NCBI GenBank assembly: GCA_964398355.1
Contig: CAYNMM010000094.1
Span: forward strand, 1 to 38,363
Direction of reading: 5' to 3'
DNA from: WFZT01 sp964398355
GTDB taxonomy: Bacteria > Hydrothermota > Hydrothermia > B15-G9 > WFZT01
DNA: 38,363 bases
Shown: positions 5,889-14,877 of the stretch, piece by piece
Layout: each line of letters starts with the position of its first letter
Position numbering within the stretch: the stretch's first letter is position 1
Notes under the pieces: generated by a model
Told to the model about the DNA's origin: nothing
What the model saw: the letters and a program-made list of their open reading frames with translations, nothing else
The model's database searches: none
Program-made: the position numbers and the translations under genes

Positions 5889-8585
5889 TCACTTGCTAAC
5901 TGTACGTCTCCTGCTTCTTTTTTCTTCGATCACAGCCTGTGCTGCTGCAAGCCTCGCAATCGGGACACGGTAAGGTGAAGCAGATACGTAATCCATTCCT
6001 ATTCTGTGACAGAATTTCACACTCTCAGGTTCTCCACCATGTTCACCACATATTCCGACTTTGAGCTCTGGTCTCGTTGACCTCCCTTTTTCGATGCCCA
6101 TTTGCACGAGCTGACCAACACCTCTTTGATCGAGTACCTGGAAAGGATCATCCTTCAGAATTCCCATCTCGACATACTTAGGGAGAAACTTCCCGGCGTC
6201 ATCTCTCGAAAATCCGAAAGTCGTCTGCGTCAGGTCGTTTGTTCCAAAAGAGAAAAATTCCGCAACAGTGGCAATTTCATCTGCAGTAAGAGCAGCACGC
6301 GGAAGCTCAATCATTGTCCCAACAAGATATTCTACTTCTTCTCCTTTTTCCTTGAATACCTCTCTTGCTACCCTATCAACAACAGCCTTTTGCATTTCAA
6401 GTTCTCTTACTGTCGAAACGAGGGGAATCATTATCTCTGGATAAACTTTCACTCCTTCCTGTTTAACTTCCACTGCCGCTTCAAATATTGCTCTTGCCTG
6501 CATTTCAGTAATTTCTGGATAGGTTATACCGAGTCTGCATCCTCTGTGTCCAAGCATAGGATTGGCCTCTGCGAGGGCCTCCGCTTTGGTTCTAATGGTC
6601 TCCTCAGAAACACCGAGCCTTTCAGCAAGCTCCTTGATCTGCTCGTCATCCTTTGGTAAAAATTCGTGCAATGGTGGATCGAGTGTTCTGATAGTCACTG
6701 GAAAGCCGTCCATTGCACGGAAGAGTTCCTTAAAATCTTCTCTCTGCATGGGTAAAAGTTTTGCCAGAGCCTTTTCTCGTTCCTCTCTCGTATCAGCGAT
6801 AATCATTTCTTGCATCGCATAGATTCTCTCACCGGAGAAGAACATGTGTTCTGTCCTTGCGAGGCCAATTCCTTCAGCTCCAAATTCTCTTGCTCTCTTT
6901 GCATCTTCTGGTGTCTCAGCATTCGCTCTAACACCAATCCATCTAATCTCATCAGCCCATTTTAACAGCTGTTCAAATTCACCAAAAATTATCGGGGGAA
7001 TTGTATCAACTTTTCCAAGCATCACTTCTCCTGAAGTTCCATCTATGCTGATAAAATCGCCTTTCTTAACTACTACTCCACCCACTCTAAACTCCTGTTT
7101 ATCATAGTCAACTTCGATGTCTTCAGCGCCGACAACTGCAGGAATACCCATTCCTCTTGCGACGACCGCGGCGTGGGAAGTCATTCCACCGCGTGAAGTA
7201 AGGATTCCTTTACTCTTAGCCATTCCTTTAATATCATCGGGAGAAGTCTCATGTCTAACAAGAATCACAGCTTCACCAGATTCACCGAGTTCTGCGGCCT
7301 CATCTGACTCAAAAACAACTTTTCCATAAGCTGCTCCAGGTGAAGCGCCAAGCCCTTTTGCGATGACCTTTTTCTCGGCCTTAGGGTCAAATGTCGGATG
7401 GAGTAGCTCGTTTAACCTCCCCGCCTCAACACGCATAAGAGCTTCTTCTTTGTCGATCAACCCCTCATTCGCCATATCGACTGCAATCTTTACAGCTGCG
7501 CGTGCTGTTCTCTTTCCATTCCTTGTCTGAAGCAGGTAGAGCTTTTTCCTCTCAATTGTGAATTCGATGTCCTGCATATCTTTGTAGTGGTTCTCCAGCT
7601 TTTTGGCAATTTCATAAAGCTGTTTGTAAATTTCTGGCATCGTCTCCTCAAGTGTGGGCAGATCCCTATTTTTCTCCTGTTTCGAGTACTCATTCAAAGC
7701 ATGTGGAGTTCTGATACCAGCCACCACATCTTCCCCCTGGGCATTGGGTAAAAATTCGCCGTAAAACTGATTTTCACCTGTCATTGGATCCCTTGAGAAA
7801 GCGACTCCTGTCCCGGAGTCCTCCCCCATATTACCAAAAACCATTGCTACCACATTAACAGCAGTTCCCCAGTCATCCGGAATTTTATTTAATTTCCTAT
7901 ACTCTACTGCTCTATCGCTATTCCAGGAATTAAAAACTGCAATTATAGCTTCCCATAGTTGTTTCCATGGATCTTGCGGAAATTCTTCTCCAGTCTCACT
8001 TTTGTAAATTTCCTTGTATTTTTGAACAAGTTTTTTCAACTGGTCTGGACCAAGCTCACTATCGGCTTCAACTCCGGCCTCTTTTTTGGCCTTATCCAGC
8101 TCTTTTTCAAACAATTCGTGTTTAATACCCTTCGCTGTTTCGCTAAACATCTGGATAAATCTGCGGTAAGCATCGTACGCAAATCTTACGTTATTAGTCT
8201 GTTTCGCGAGACCTTCTACAGATTCATCTGTCAAACCGAGATTTAGAATTGTATCCATCATCCCTGGCATAGAAACTCTGGCCCCTGATCTAACAGATAC
8301 GAGTAAAGGATTTATATTATCGCCAAATTTCTTGCCAGTAACTTTTTCAAGTCTGTGGAGATGAGCAGTGACCTCTTCCTCAAGTCCCTCTGGAACGCGA
8401 CCGGTCTTGAAAAAATACACACAGGCTTCGGTGGATATAGTAAAACCTGGTGGTACTGGAATACCGATTCTCGTCATCTCATGCAGGTTGGCACCTTTTC
8501 CACCAAGCAAGTTTCTCATTTGCGCGTTACCCTCAGCCTCTCCATTGGCAAAGAAATAAACATATTTTTTGGTGGACTTTTCCAT
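5889..8585 (-). CDS. ppdK: Pyruvate, phosphate dikinase
   Basis: The 898-aa protein matches the full length of the family (about 870-900). It catalyses the reversible reaction ATP + phosphate + pyruvate to AMP + PPi + phosphoenolpyruvate in the cytoplasm, serving PPi-linked glycolysis or gluconeogenesis. The N-terminal nucleotide-binding domain contains LLGGKGANLHEM and VSVRSGARVSMPGMMDT. The swivelling phosphohistidine domain has TSRGGMTSHAAVVARGMG with the phosphorylated His at about 471. The C-terminal PEP domain has GLARTEHMFF, GTNDLTQTTFGFSRDD and the catalytic CGEHGGEPESVKFCH with Cys at about 846. The GGAGG that serves this ATG overlaps the stop codon of the upstream histidine-kinase gene, only 3 bases away, so the two are one operon. 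Confidence 0.97.
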   Translation of the reverse strand: MEKSTKKYVYFFANGEAEGNAQMRNLLGGKGANLHEMTRIGIPVPPGFTISTEACVYFFKTGRVPEGLEEEVTAHLHRLEKVTGKKFGDNINPLLVSVRSGARVSMPGMMDTILNLGLTDESVEGLAKQTNNVRFAYDAYRRFIQMFSETAKGIKHELFEKELDKAKKEAGVEADSELGPDQLKKLVQKYKEIYKSETGEEFPQDPWKQLWEAIIAVFNSWNSDRAVEYRKLNKIPDDWGTAVNVVAMVFGNMGEDSGTGVAFSRDPMTGENQFYGEFLPNAQGEDVVAGIRTPHALNEYSKQEKNRDLPTLEETMPEIYKQLYEIAKKLENHYKDMQDIEFTIERKKLYLLQTRNGKRTARAAVKIAVDMANEGLIDKEEALMRVEAGRLNELLHPTFDPKAEKKVIAKGLGASPGAAYGKVVFESDEAAELGESGEAVILVRHETSPDDIKGMAKSKGILTSRGGMTSHAAVVARGMGIPAVVGAEDIEVDYDKQEFRVGGVVVKKGDFISIDGTSGEVMLGKVDTIPPIIFGEFEQLLKWADEIRWIGVRANAETPEDAKRAREFGAEGIGLARTEHMFFSGERIYAMQEMIIADTREEREKALAKLLPMQREDFKELFRAMDGFPVTIRTLDPPLHEFLPKDDEQIKELAERLGVSEETIRTKAEALAEANPMLGHRGCRLGITYPEITEMQARAIFEAAVEVKQEGVKVYPEIMIPLVSTVRELEMQKAVVDRVAREVFKEKGEEVEYLVGTMIELPRAALTADEIATVAEFFSFGTNDLTQTTFGFSRDDAGKFLPKYVEMGILKDDPFQVLDQRGVGQLVQMGIEKGRSTRPELKVGICGEHGGEPESVKFCHRIGMDYVSASPYRVPIARLAAAQAVIEEKRSRRRTVSK

Positions 8586-8588
8586 TTC

Positions 8589-10193
8589 TTACCTCCCGTG
8601 AATTTTTCCGTTTCTCAAAACTATCGTTACGGTAACACCTTCCCCTATCTTACCTTTAAGGGTAATATCTCCTCCGTAAAATTTCAATTTTTTCTTACAA
8701 AAATACAATCCCATTCCCCATCCGTTTTCCTTTGTCGTAAATGCCGGTTCAAAAACTTTATCACTATATTTTTCATCGATTCCTATACCAGTGTCAGTAA
8801 TTTGTAGCAAAATTGATGAATCATCGATTTTAGAAAGTCTTATGGTCAATTTTCCACCTCCTGGCATTGCTTCAATCGCGTTCTGTATAACATGTTCTAT
8901 ACATTGAGAAATATCGGCTGGATTAACGAGAAATTCAAGATCCGTATCTTCTATTTGAGTTTCCCAGTCTATATGGCGTGCCTTCAGAATAAGCTTTTTG
9001 GAATCAATTACCTTCTTCAAAATATCTTCAATTCTGACCCAGTTAGGTTTCTCAATGAATCTCTCTCTGAAATTCTTTATCCGTGAATTGATCAGGTCGA
9101 CAAGCTCTTGAGCTTCGTCATAAATAGCCTTGAGGTATTGGAATTTTGGATCCTCCGGAGAAACATCTTCCATAAGTGATTTAGCAATCCCTCCAATTAT
9201 GGTTGCGGGATTCTTTATGTCATGAGCAATCTCATTTATTGTCTCTCCAAGGGCCTCTATTTTCTCAAGTTGTGTTATTGTCTCCTGGTATTTTTTTAAT
9301 GCCTGATTAACTCTTTCGAGTTCCCTGGCCTTGTCAAGGACCTCTTTATGTAACAATGCACGAGAAATTGCTATCGATGCAGGGTAAATGATCATCTCAA
9401 GCTTGCTCAACATACTGTCATCTATCTGAATGCTTGAGAACGGATTATCTGCAATAACAAGTCCTATTATTTCAGAATCACTCTTTAGGGGAATCAACAT
9501 ATAATCACAGTTTCCAATCGCTTCTCCAATATCTTTGAAAACCCCATCACACTTTGCAGATACTACCCTGAGCCAGGGAGCTTTATCCAGCAGTCTCCTT
9601 ATTTCGTCGATAGGTACTTTTAACCTTTCAAGGACATTTTTAAATTTTTCTGCTTCTTTATTAAATTTTTCTTCGTCATACTCGATAATTTCCTCAAGTG
9701 ATAAATTCTTCTCATCTATTTCCCTCCAGATCTTACCTGCTTCTTCAGGTGTTCTTGGTCCAATGGCATAAAAACCCTTCAGGAAAGAATCCTCTCTCAA
9801 GAGAACAAATGCCCTATTAAAACCGAGGAACTGACCCGCGGTTATAACCGAGGCTGTGGCATGAACGATCTTTTTGATGTCAAGTGAGGTTTGAAATATC
9901 TTTGAGAGCTTGGCTATTCCTGCAAGTTGCTGGATTTGAATATCCTGTGAGAGTTTTATTTTTTTATAAACTTCCTGTTCGGCCTTTAGCTCTTCATATA
10001 GATCAAGGAGAAGGGAGTAAACTCCATCGGCTTCGCGGTCGAGAATTTTTATCTCTTTTTTAAAAACGCTACATTGCACGCAGAAACGTTTAAATCTAAG
10101 TTTAACGTTCTTCCTCAGATTTTCATCAAGGGGATATATGCAATCATCAGGACCAAGTTCTGGACTTCTCCAACAAAGTTTTAACTCAGGCAT
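8589..10193 (-). CDS. Cytosolic GAF-domain histidine kinase with cysteine-rich N-terminus
   Basis: The protein is about 534 aa and has no transmembrane segment. From the ATG at 10193 it begins with four cysteines (7, 18, 38, 41; CW...C...CVQC), a likely metal or redox site. A coiled linker follows (about 45-75), then a GAF-like sensor region (about 80-280), a dimerisation helix with the phospho-acceptor motif EIAHDIKNPATIIGG (about 320), and a HATPase domain with EHVIQNAIEAMPGGG, ITDTGIGID and GWGMGLYFCKKK. An ATG four codons upstream (10205) is possible. The later one sits 7 bases after a good -10 box and is preferred. No response regulator is adjacent. The only co-transcribed partner is ppdK. 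Confidence 0.92.
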   Translation of the reverse strand: MPELKLCWRSPELGPDDCIYPLDENLRKNVKLRFKRFCVQCSVFKKEIKILDREADGVYSLLLDLYEELKAEQEVYKKIKLSQDIQIQQLAGIAKLSKIFQTSLDIKKIVHATASVITAGQFLGFNRAFVLLREDSFLKGFYAIGPRTPEEAGKIWREIDEKNLSLEEIIEYDEEKFNKEAEKFKNVLERLKVPIDEIRRLLDKAPWLRVVSAKCDGVFKDIGEAIGNCDYMLIPLKSDSEIIGLVIADNPFSSIQIDDSMLSKLEMIIYPASIAISRALLHKEVLDKARELERVNQALKKYQETITQLEKIEALGETINEIAHDIKNPATIIGGIAKSLMEDVSPEDPKFQYLKAIYDEAQELVDLINSRIKNFRERFIEKPNWVRIEDILKKVIDSKKLILKARHIDWETQIEDTDLEFLVNPADISQCIEHVIQNAIEAMPGGGKLTIRLSKIDDSSILLQITDTGIGIDEKYSDKVFEPAFTTKENGWGMGLYFCKKKLKFYGGDITLKGKIGEGVTVTIVLRNGKIHGR

Positions 10194-10200
10194 TTTGTAT

Positions 10201-10230
10201 ATCATAAATCCAGCGAGTTATGGTAGTCAA
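10201..10230 (-). promoter_or_regulatory. Promoter of the histidine kinase-ppdK operon, predicted leaderless
   Basis: Read on the minus strand, TTGACT (10230-10225), an 18-base spacer and TATGAT (10206-10201) end 7 bases before the ATG at 10193. A second candidate with TTGACA at 10245-10240 and CATAAC at 10222-10217 (17-base spacer) would serve the ATG at 10205 with an 11-base gap. No SD sequence precedes either start. Confidence 0.6.
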
Positions 10231-10261
10231 AATTTTTATTGTCAACGGTGATTTGCAGCCT

Positions 10262-10290
10262 TAGACAATTTAAATCAACTGTATTAAAAT
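10262..10290 (+). promoter_or_regulatory. Promoter of the CoA-disulfide reductase-like gene
   Basis: TAGACA (10262-10267), a 17-base spacer and TAAAAT (10285-10290) lie 40 bases before the ATG. The leader contains a strong AAGGAGG at about 10318-10324, so unlike its divergent neighbour this gene is translated from a normal SD site. Confidence 0.6.
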
Positions 10291-10330
10291 AGAAAAATAT
10301 TGCATAGAAACCCCATCAAGGAGGAAAGTT

Positions 10331-11683
10331 ATGAGATATTTGATAATTGGAGCTGATGCCGCAGGTCTGTCTGCAGCTTCTCAAATTAGAAGAAGGGACA
10401 AGGAGGGCGAAATCATTGTTCTTGAAATGGGTAAATGGGTGTCTTACGGACTCTGTGGCCTTCCTTACTACCTCTCAGGTGAAGTCAAGAATATTGAAGA
10501 TCTCTTATCTGTCCCAAAAGAAAAATTTGAAAAAACTCGTAACGTACAGATTAAACTATTTCATAAAGCTGTTGCGATAGACAGAGATAGAAAGGTCGTC
10601 ATAGTAGAGAAAGTCGACACAGGTGAAAGAGTCGAGTTTCCATACGATAAGTTGATCATTACAACCGGAGCGGAACCTATAAAGCCATCTTCAATAAAGG
10701 GTATAGAACTTGAGGGAATCTATACTCTTCACTCCCTCGATGAAGGGGTACTGATCAGGAATGAGCTTCAAAGTGAAAAGGTGAAGAACGTCATTCTCGT
10801 GGGAGCTGGTTATGTTAATCTCGAAGTGGCGGAGGCGGTCCTGAAGTATGGGAAGAAACCTCTCGTTGTTGAAATGCTCGACAGAATCTTGAAAAACTTT
10901 GATCCAGATGTTTCTTCTCAGGTAAAGGAATATCTTGAAGGAAAGGGGATAAAATTTGCCCTTTCTTCGGCAGTTGAGGAATTCAGAGGTGAAAACGGGA
11001 GAGTAAAAAGTGTCATTGCAGGCGGCAAAGAGTATCTGGCCGACCTTGTAATACTTTCCATTGGTGTAAAGCCGAGAAATGAGCTTGCCAGAAACGCTGG
11101 ACTCGAGCTCAATCCCGACGGTGGTATAAAGGTTGATTGTGAAATGAGAACTTCTGATCCGAATATCTTTGCAGCTGGAGACTGTGTATCAATCAAAAAT
11201 CTCTTAACGGGCAAGCCTATGTTCGTGCCACTGGGAGATATTGCCAATAAAACTGGAGTTGTCGCAGGAGATGTGGCTGCCGGAGGAACGTTCAAATTCC
11301 CGGGAGTTCTTGGTACACAATCATCAAAACTTTTCGACATGATCGTCACAAAAACGGGCTTATCTGAAGAGGAAGCCCAAAAAGAGGGATTCAATACTGG
11401 TTCGGTTTTCATCAAAGCCAATAATTGTGCCCACTATATGCCCGATCATAACCCCATCTGGATTAAACTCGTCTTTGAAAAACCCTCTGGAAGAATCCTT
11501 GGGTCACAGGCGATAGGTTTCGAGAGAACAGAAAGAGTTAATGCAATAGCAGCAATGGCAATTACACAGGGGATGAGGATTCAGGATCTCCTTTTTGTTG
11601 ATTTTGATTACACTCCACGATTGTCCCCTGTATGGGAACCCATTCAGCAGGCGTGTAGAGTCGCAATTAAACAACTTATGTAA
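10331..11683 (+). CDS. FAD-dependent CoA-disulfide reductase / NADH oxidase family protein
   Basis: The 450-aa flavoprotein has an N-terminal FAD Rossmann motif (IIGADAAGLSAA, residues 5-16) and a second dinucleotide fold for NAD(P)H (VILVGAGYVNLEVAEA, about 155-170). The third FAD motif, IFAAGDCV, is also present. A single redox cysteine sits in SYGLCGLPYY (Cys42), the position used by CoA-disulfide reductase and NADH peroxidase/oxidase rather than a CxxxxC disulfide. The C-terminal YTPRLSPVWEP (Tyr about 427) matches the conserved tyrosine of CoA-disulfide reductases. The likely role is NAD(P)H-dependent reduction of CoA disulfides or persulfides, or of oxygen, in an anaerobe. It stands alone between its own promoter and a long palindrome. 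Confidence 0.9.
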   Translation: MRYLIIGADAAGLSAASQIRRRDKEGEIIVLEMGKWVSYGLCGLPYYLSGEVKNIEDLLSVPKEKFEKTRNVQIKLFHKAVAIDRDRKVVIVEKVDTGERVEFPYDKLIITTGAEPIKPSSIKGIELEGIYTLHSLDEGVLIRNELQSEKVKNVILVGAGYVNLEVAEAVLKYGKKPLVVEMLDRILKNFDPDVSSQVKEYLEGKGIKFALSSAVEEFRGENGRVKSVIAGGKEYLADLVILSIGVKPRNELARNAGLELNPDGGIKVDCEMRTSDPNIFAAGDCVSIKNLLTGKPMFVPLGDIANKTGVVAGDVAAGGTFKFPGVLGTQSSKLFDMIVTKTGLSEEEAQKEGFNTGSVFIKANNCAHYMPDHNPIWIKLVFEKPSGRILGSQAIGFERTERVNAIAAMAITQGMRIQDLLFVDFDYTPRLSPVWEPIQQACRVAIKQLM

Positions 11684-11744
11684 TTTTGTGATCCTCCCAC
11701 GTGAACCTCACGAGGTGTGAGGTTCACGTGGGAGGATCAAAATT
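11682..11744. repeat. Long palindrome overlapping the stop codon, probable transcript end signal
   Basis: Perfectly complementary 22-base arms at 11690-11711 and 11717-11738 enclose the loop GAGGT. The pairing extends outward as AATTTT (11682-11687) with AAAATT (11739-11744), leaving GT unpaired on the left. The TAA stop of the preceding gene (11681-11683) is partly inside the stem. No U-tract follows on either strand. Confidence 0.72.
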
Positions 11745-12297
11745 CTCAACGACTCTTTCTCTGCGTAAACTTTTCCATTTAAAAAATTCAATATGTTGCG
11801 AATCTGACAGTTTATAACCCAGATATGTGATCTAAAACCCTTAAAGGTTATGTTTATGTACAACTGTTTGTAATCTTCTTATACCCCCACTTTAACGAGT
11901 GCATGTACATTTCTGGTCAGGAACATTTCTTTTTCTATACATGGCAAAAAAATCCGTATGATTCTTTTGATTCTTTCGATACCAATCACTCTCTACTCTC
12001 CTCCTCTTCGTGAGAAACAAAGTTCTTCATTCTACCACCTTTATGACAAATGATAAATTTACATCGCGTTTCTGATGAATATCCGAAATTGAGTTGCACG
12101 TGACACGTAATCAACTCTGTAGATATAATTTAAAATCAGTTTCTTTGTTACACCCACATTTCAAATCAAATGTGCCTTCACAGGGATGACCTTGAGGAAT
12201 AGCAATTCAACAAAAAGTTAACATGTAAATTTTGGGAATCGCAGAAGGTGGAAATCTTGATTTATAGTCGAATAAGTTTACATAAAAACGTTCTAAC
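11745..12297. other. Gene-free spacer, about 550 bases
   Basis: I find no open frame with coding character, tRNA, repeat copy or strong hairpin here. It is AT-rich with pyrimidine-rich patches near 11970-12010. The only signal I can support is the promoter at its right edge. It may hold decayed sequence or distant regulatory sites. Confidence 0.5.
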
Positions 12298-12325
12298 TTG
12301 ATACTCAAATACTGTAAAATACAAT
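12298..12325 (+). promoter_or_regulatory. Promoter of the TPR gene, predicted leaderless
   Basis: TTGATA (12298-12303), a 16-base spacer and TACAAT (12320-12325) end 4 bases before the ATG at 12330. An alternative -10, TAAAAT (12315-12320), lies 9 bases before the ATG. No SD sequence is visible. Confidence 0.5.
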
Positions 12326-12329
12326 TTCT

Positions 12330-14009
12330 ATGGCTATTCTGTTTACAGCTATAATTTTGCATATAAATACGAAACCCGTCTACAAGTATTACATTGATCA
12401 ATTACTCAGTCAGGTTCAGTATAGTAGTTATCAAACGGCAGATAGCCTTTACAACACCTATAATCTTGCCAAGAGTCTCCTTGCAAAGGGCAACTATGAA
12501 AATGCAATTTATAATTTCTATATTGTCACTCTATCTGACTCAGAGCGAGAATTTGTTGATTCTGCACTTTACTACATTTCCTTGATACAGGACAAAATAA
12601 ATCTACCGGACGAGGCTATGGATTCAAGAAAATATTTTCTCCAAAGATACAAAAAGTCTGCACTGTCGGGAAAGATATCATTCCTTTACGCGTTGAATTT
12701 GAGAGACCTCACTAAGAACTTTGACGAAGCAATTAAATTTCTGCACAGGGCTGAGAAATCGGGGGACCCTGACATCCTCCCATTCACTTATTTTGAGCTT
12801 GGACTAACTTATTTTATGAAGAGAAATTTTGATAAAGCTTACAAATTTTTGCAATATGCGTCAAGATTTGCTTTTGATGAACCTGTCCAAAGCTATCTTA
12901 CGTGTGTAAAGGGTTATATCTATGTTGAAATTGGTAAAATAAAAGAGGCGAAAGACATCCTCGGCTTTTGTAGCTCCCCCTATCTAAAAAATTACACTGA
13001 TCTTTATAGGGCGAAGCTTTTCATTCAACTTGGGTTACCAGATAGTGCAGAAACCTTGCTTTCTGCTATCCTGAAAAGAGAGAATGTCGAAACAGACGTG
13101 TTGGGAAGCGCCTATTATTTGATGGGAGAAATCTCATTTATAAACGGGAAGTACAAGAAGTCGATGGAATATTATGAAAAAGCTCTCCAACACGTTACCT
13201 ATGATATTGACCCAGACAAATTACGTTACAAAATCGAGCTCTGCAAATACAGGCTTGGTTACTATAAGTCTGCGACTGAACTAAATATAAATTTTGTAAA
13301 CAAATACCCGGATAGTCCTCTTGCACCCGAATTGCTTTACGAGGTCTTTTTCCTCTATACAGTGAGGCACTGGTTCAAATCAGCATTGAAAATCCTTCAA
13401 TGGCTTGCTGTAAGGTATGACGGAAATGCATACACAATCCAGGCAGTATCCGAAGGATTAAAAAGGGGCATACCGGCGAAAGACATCTACAAAATTGTTA
13501 TTCCGCATATAAAAAAATCTTACCTTCAGAAAACTCCCTCGGCAAACCTCGTAATTGCCGTACTTTATGACTCTCTTGGAATGCCTGATTCCGCATTGGC
13601 TATTTACTCAAGAATAATAAAAACCGGATCAAAATCATTAAAATATCAAGCAATGTTGCAATCTATGAGAATCTATATGAAGATAAAACGTTACAATGAG
13701 GCTATTGCGGTTGGTGAACAGCTTTATAGTCTGGCAAGTCAACAGGATTCCAAGTTTTACATTCTTGAAAAACTCCAGGAAGCCTATATAAATTCTGGTC
13801 AAATAAAAGACCTTGAAAACTTCCTTTTAAGTGTCGTTGAAGATTTTAGTGGAGACTATAGGGCGCGTATTTATATAAAGCTTTCCGAATTAAGAAATGA
13901 GGTTGGGGACAGGTACATGGCAAAATTCTATTTGAAAAAGGCTTTCGAGTCTGCGGAATCAGATTCCCTCAAGAAAAAAATTTCTCTGTTGCTGGCCACT
14001 CAAAGATAG
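12330..14009 (+). CDS. Tetratricopeptide-repeat protein, 559 aa, unknown function
   Basis: The protein begins with a short hydrophobic stretch (residues 2-12, possibly an export signal). It is then made almost entirely of helical TPR-like repeats. Clear units include YNLAKSLLAKGNYENAIYNF (about 44), FTYFELGLTYFMKRNFDKAYKFL (about 150), SAYYLMGEISFINGKYKKSMEYYEKAL (about 265) and LRIYMKIKRYNEAIAVGEQLY-type repeats near 445. Such proteins scaffold protein assemblies, often at the envelope in diderms (compare the BamD/YbgF style), but no specific family is recognised. It is followed after 1 base by a DMT transporter gene, so it leads an operon of two transporters. Confidence 0.75.
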   Translation: MAILFTAIILHINTKPVYKYYIDQLLSQVQYSSYQTADSLYNTYNLAKSLLAKGNYENAIYNFYIVTLSDSEREFVDSALYYISLIQDKINLPDEAMDSRKYFLQRYKKSALSGKISFLYALNLRDLTKNFDEAIKFLHRAEKSGDPDILPFTYFELGLTYFMKRNFDKAYKFLQYASRFAFDEPVQSYLTCVKGYIYVEIGKIKEAKDILGFCSSPYLKNYTDLYRAKLFIQLGLPDSAETLLSAILKRENVETDVLGSAYYLMGEISFINGKYKKSMEYYEKALQHVTYDIDPDKLRYKIELCKYRLGYYKSATELNINFVNKYPDSPLAPELLYEVFFLYTVRHWFKSALKILQWLAVRYDGNAYTIQAVSEGLKRGIPAKDIYKIVIPHIKKSYLQKTPSANLVIAVLYDSLGMPDSALAIYSRIIKTGSKSLKYQAMLQSMRIYMKIKRYNEAIAVGEQLYSLASQQDSKFYILEKLQEAYINSGQIKDLENFLLSVVEDFSGDYRARIYIKLSELRNEVGDRYMAKFYLKKAFESAESDSLKKKISLLLATQR

Positions 14010-14010
14010 A

Positions 14011-14877
14011 ATGTGGGTAATTCTTGCTCTAATATCTGCATTTGCCTGGGCTACATCAGATGCTCTTGTCAAAAAGGCCTACTCGAGCTGTGCGGAGCTG
14101 GACGAATTTTTTATCGTCTGGATCAGATACTTGTTTGCACTTCCCTTCATTTTCATACCACTGGTGAAGATTAGACTACCTCATCTTGATACAACTTTCT
14201 TTGTATGGCATATTGTATGGATTCCCCTGGAAACACTCGCATTAATTTTATATGTAAAAGCCATCTCTATTTCTGAAATATCAATTTCCCTGCCCTTTCT
14301 ATCTCTAACTCCCCTATTTTTAATTTTCAACGGGTATTTGATCCTTGGTGAAAAGGCTTCTCCATCAGCGATCCTGGGTATATTACTGATTGTGTTTGGT
14401 TCATACGTAATGGGTATACCGGGATTCAAGGGTAAAATAATCGAACCCTTCAAATACGTTCTTAGTGATAAGGGAGTTAGACTCGTTATTCTTGTAGCTT
14501 TCTTGTATAGTATAACCTCAATTAGCGGAAAAGAGCTTGTTCTACATTCTGGTCCTATTTTCTTCAGCTTCTATTACACGCTGGTTATGAATCTTGTTTT
14601 AATTGTACCAGGTATAAAAGGTATGAAAAAAAGCCACTGGAAGCCATGCAAAATTTGGCTTTTAAGTGCTGGTTTGTTTTACGCTGCGATGATTCTTGCA
14701 CACATGACAGCAATTGAGATGACCCAGGTAAGTTATATGATCGCCATGAAAAGGCTTTCCGGAGTTATCAGTGTTTTTTACGGTTGGCTCTTTTTTAGAG
14801 ATCGGGAAATTATGCCTCGACTTGCTGGAAGCCTGTTGATGGTTCTTGGGGCTATCTTGATAACTATAGGCTCATGA
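14011..14877 (+). CDS. EamA/DMT-superfamily transporter
   Basis: The 288-aa polytopic protein has about ten hydrophobic helices arranged as two EamA repeats (about 1-135 and 150-286). It starts with the typical WVILALISAFAWATSDAL, contains LILGEKAS-like text before helix 5 of the first half, and ends with a helix of the type RLAGSLLMVLGAILITIG. DMT proteins export or import amino acids, nucleotides or other metabolites, and the substrate cannot be read from the sequence. The gene starts 1 base after the TPR gene and overlaps the MFS gene by 4 bases, so the three are co-transcribed. Confidence 0.9.
   Translation: MWVILALISAFAWATSDALVKKAYSSCAELDEFFIVWIRYLFALPFIFIPLVKIRLPHLDTTFFVWHIVWIPLETLALILYVKAISISEISISLPFLSLTPLFLIFNGYLILGEKASPSAILGILLIVFGSYVMGIPGFKGKIIEPFKYVLSDKGVRLVILVAFLYSITSISGKELVLHSGPIFFSFYYTLVMNLVLIVPGIKGMKKSHWKPCKIWLLSAGLFYAAMILAHMTAIEMTQVSYMIAMKRLSGVISVFYGWLFFRDREIMPRLAGSLLMVLGAILITIGS

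Noticed and set aside
6102..6659. A 185-codon plus-strand frame opposite ppdK
   Set aside because: It is antisense to the conserved PEP-binding domain of a certain gene and reads as low-complexity Ser/Phe/Cys text.
11745..12297. A tRNA or small RNA in the spacer before the TPR gene
   Set aside because: No T-loop-like GGTTCGA, no acceptor-stem pairing and no conserved RNA motif was found by reading both strands.
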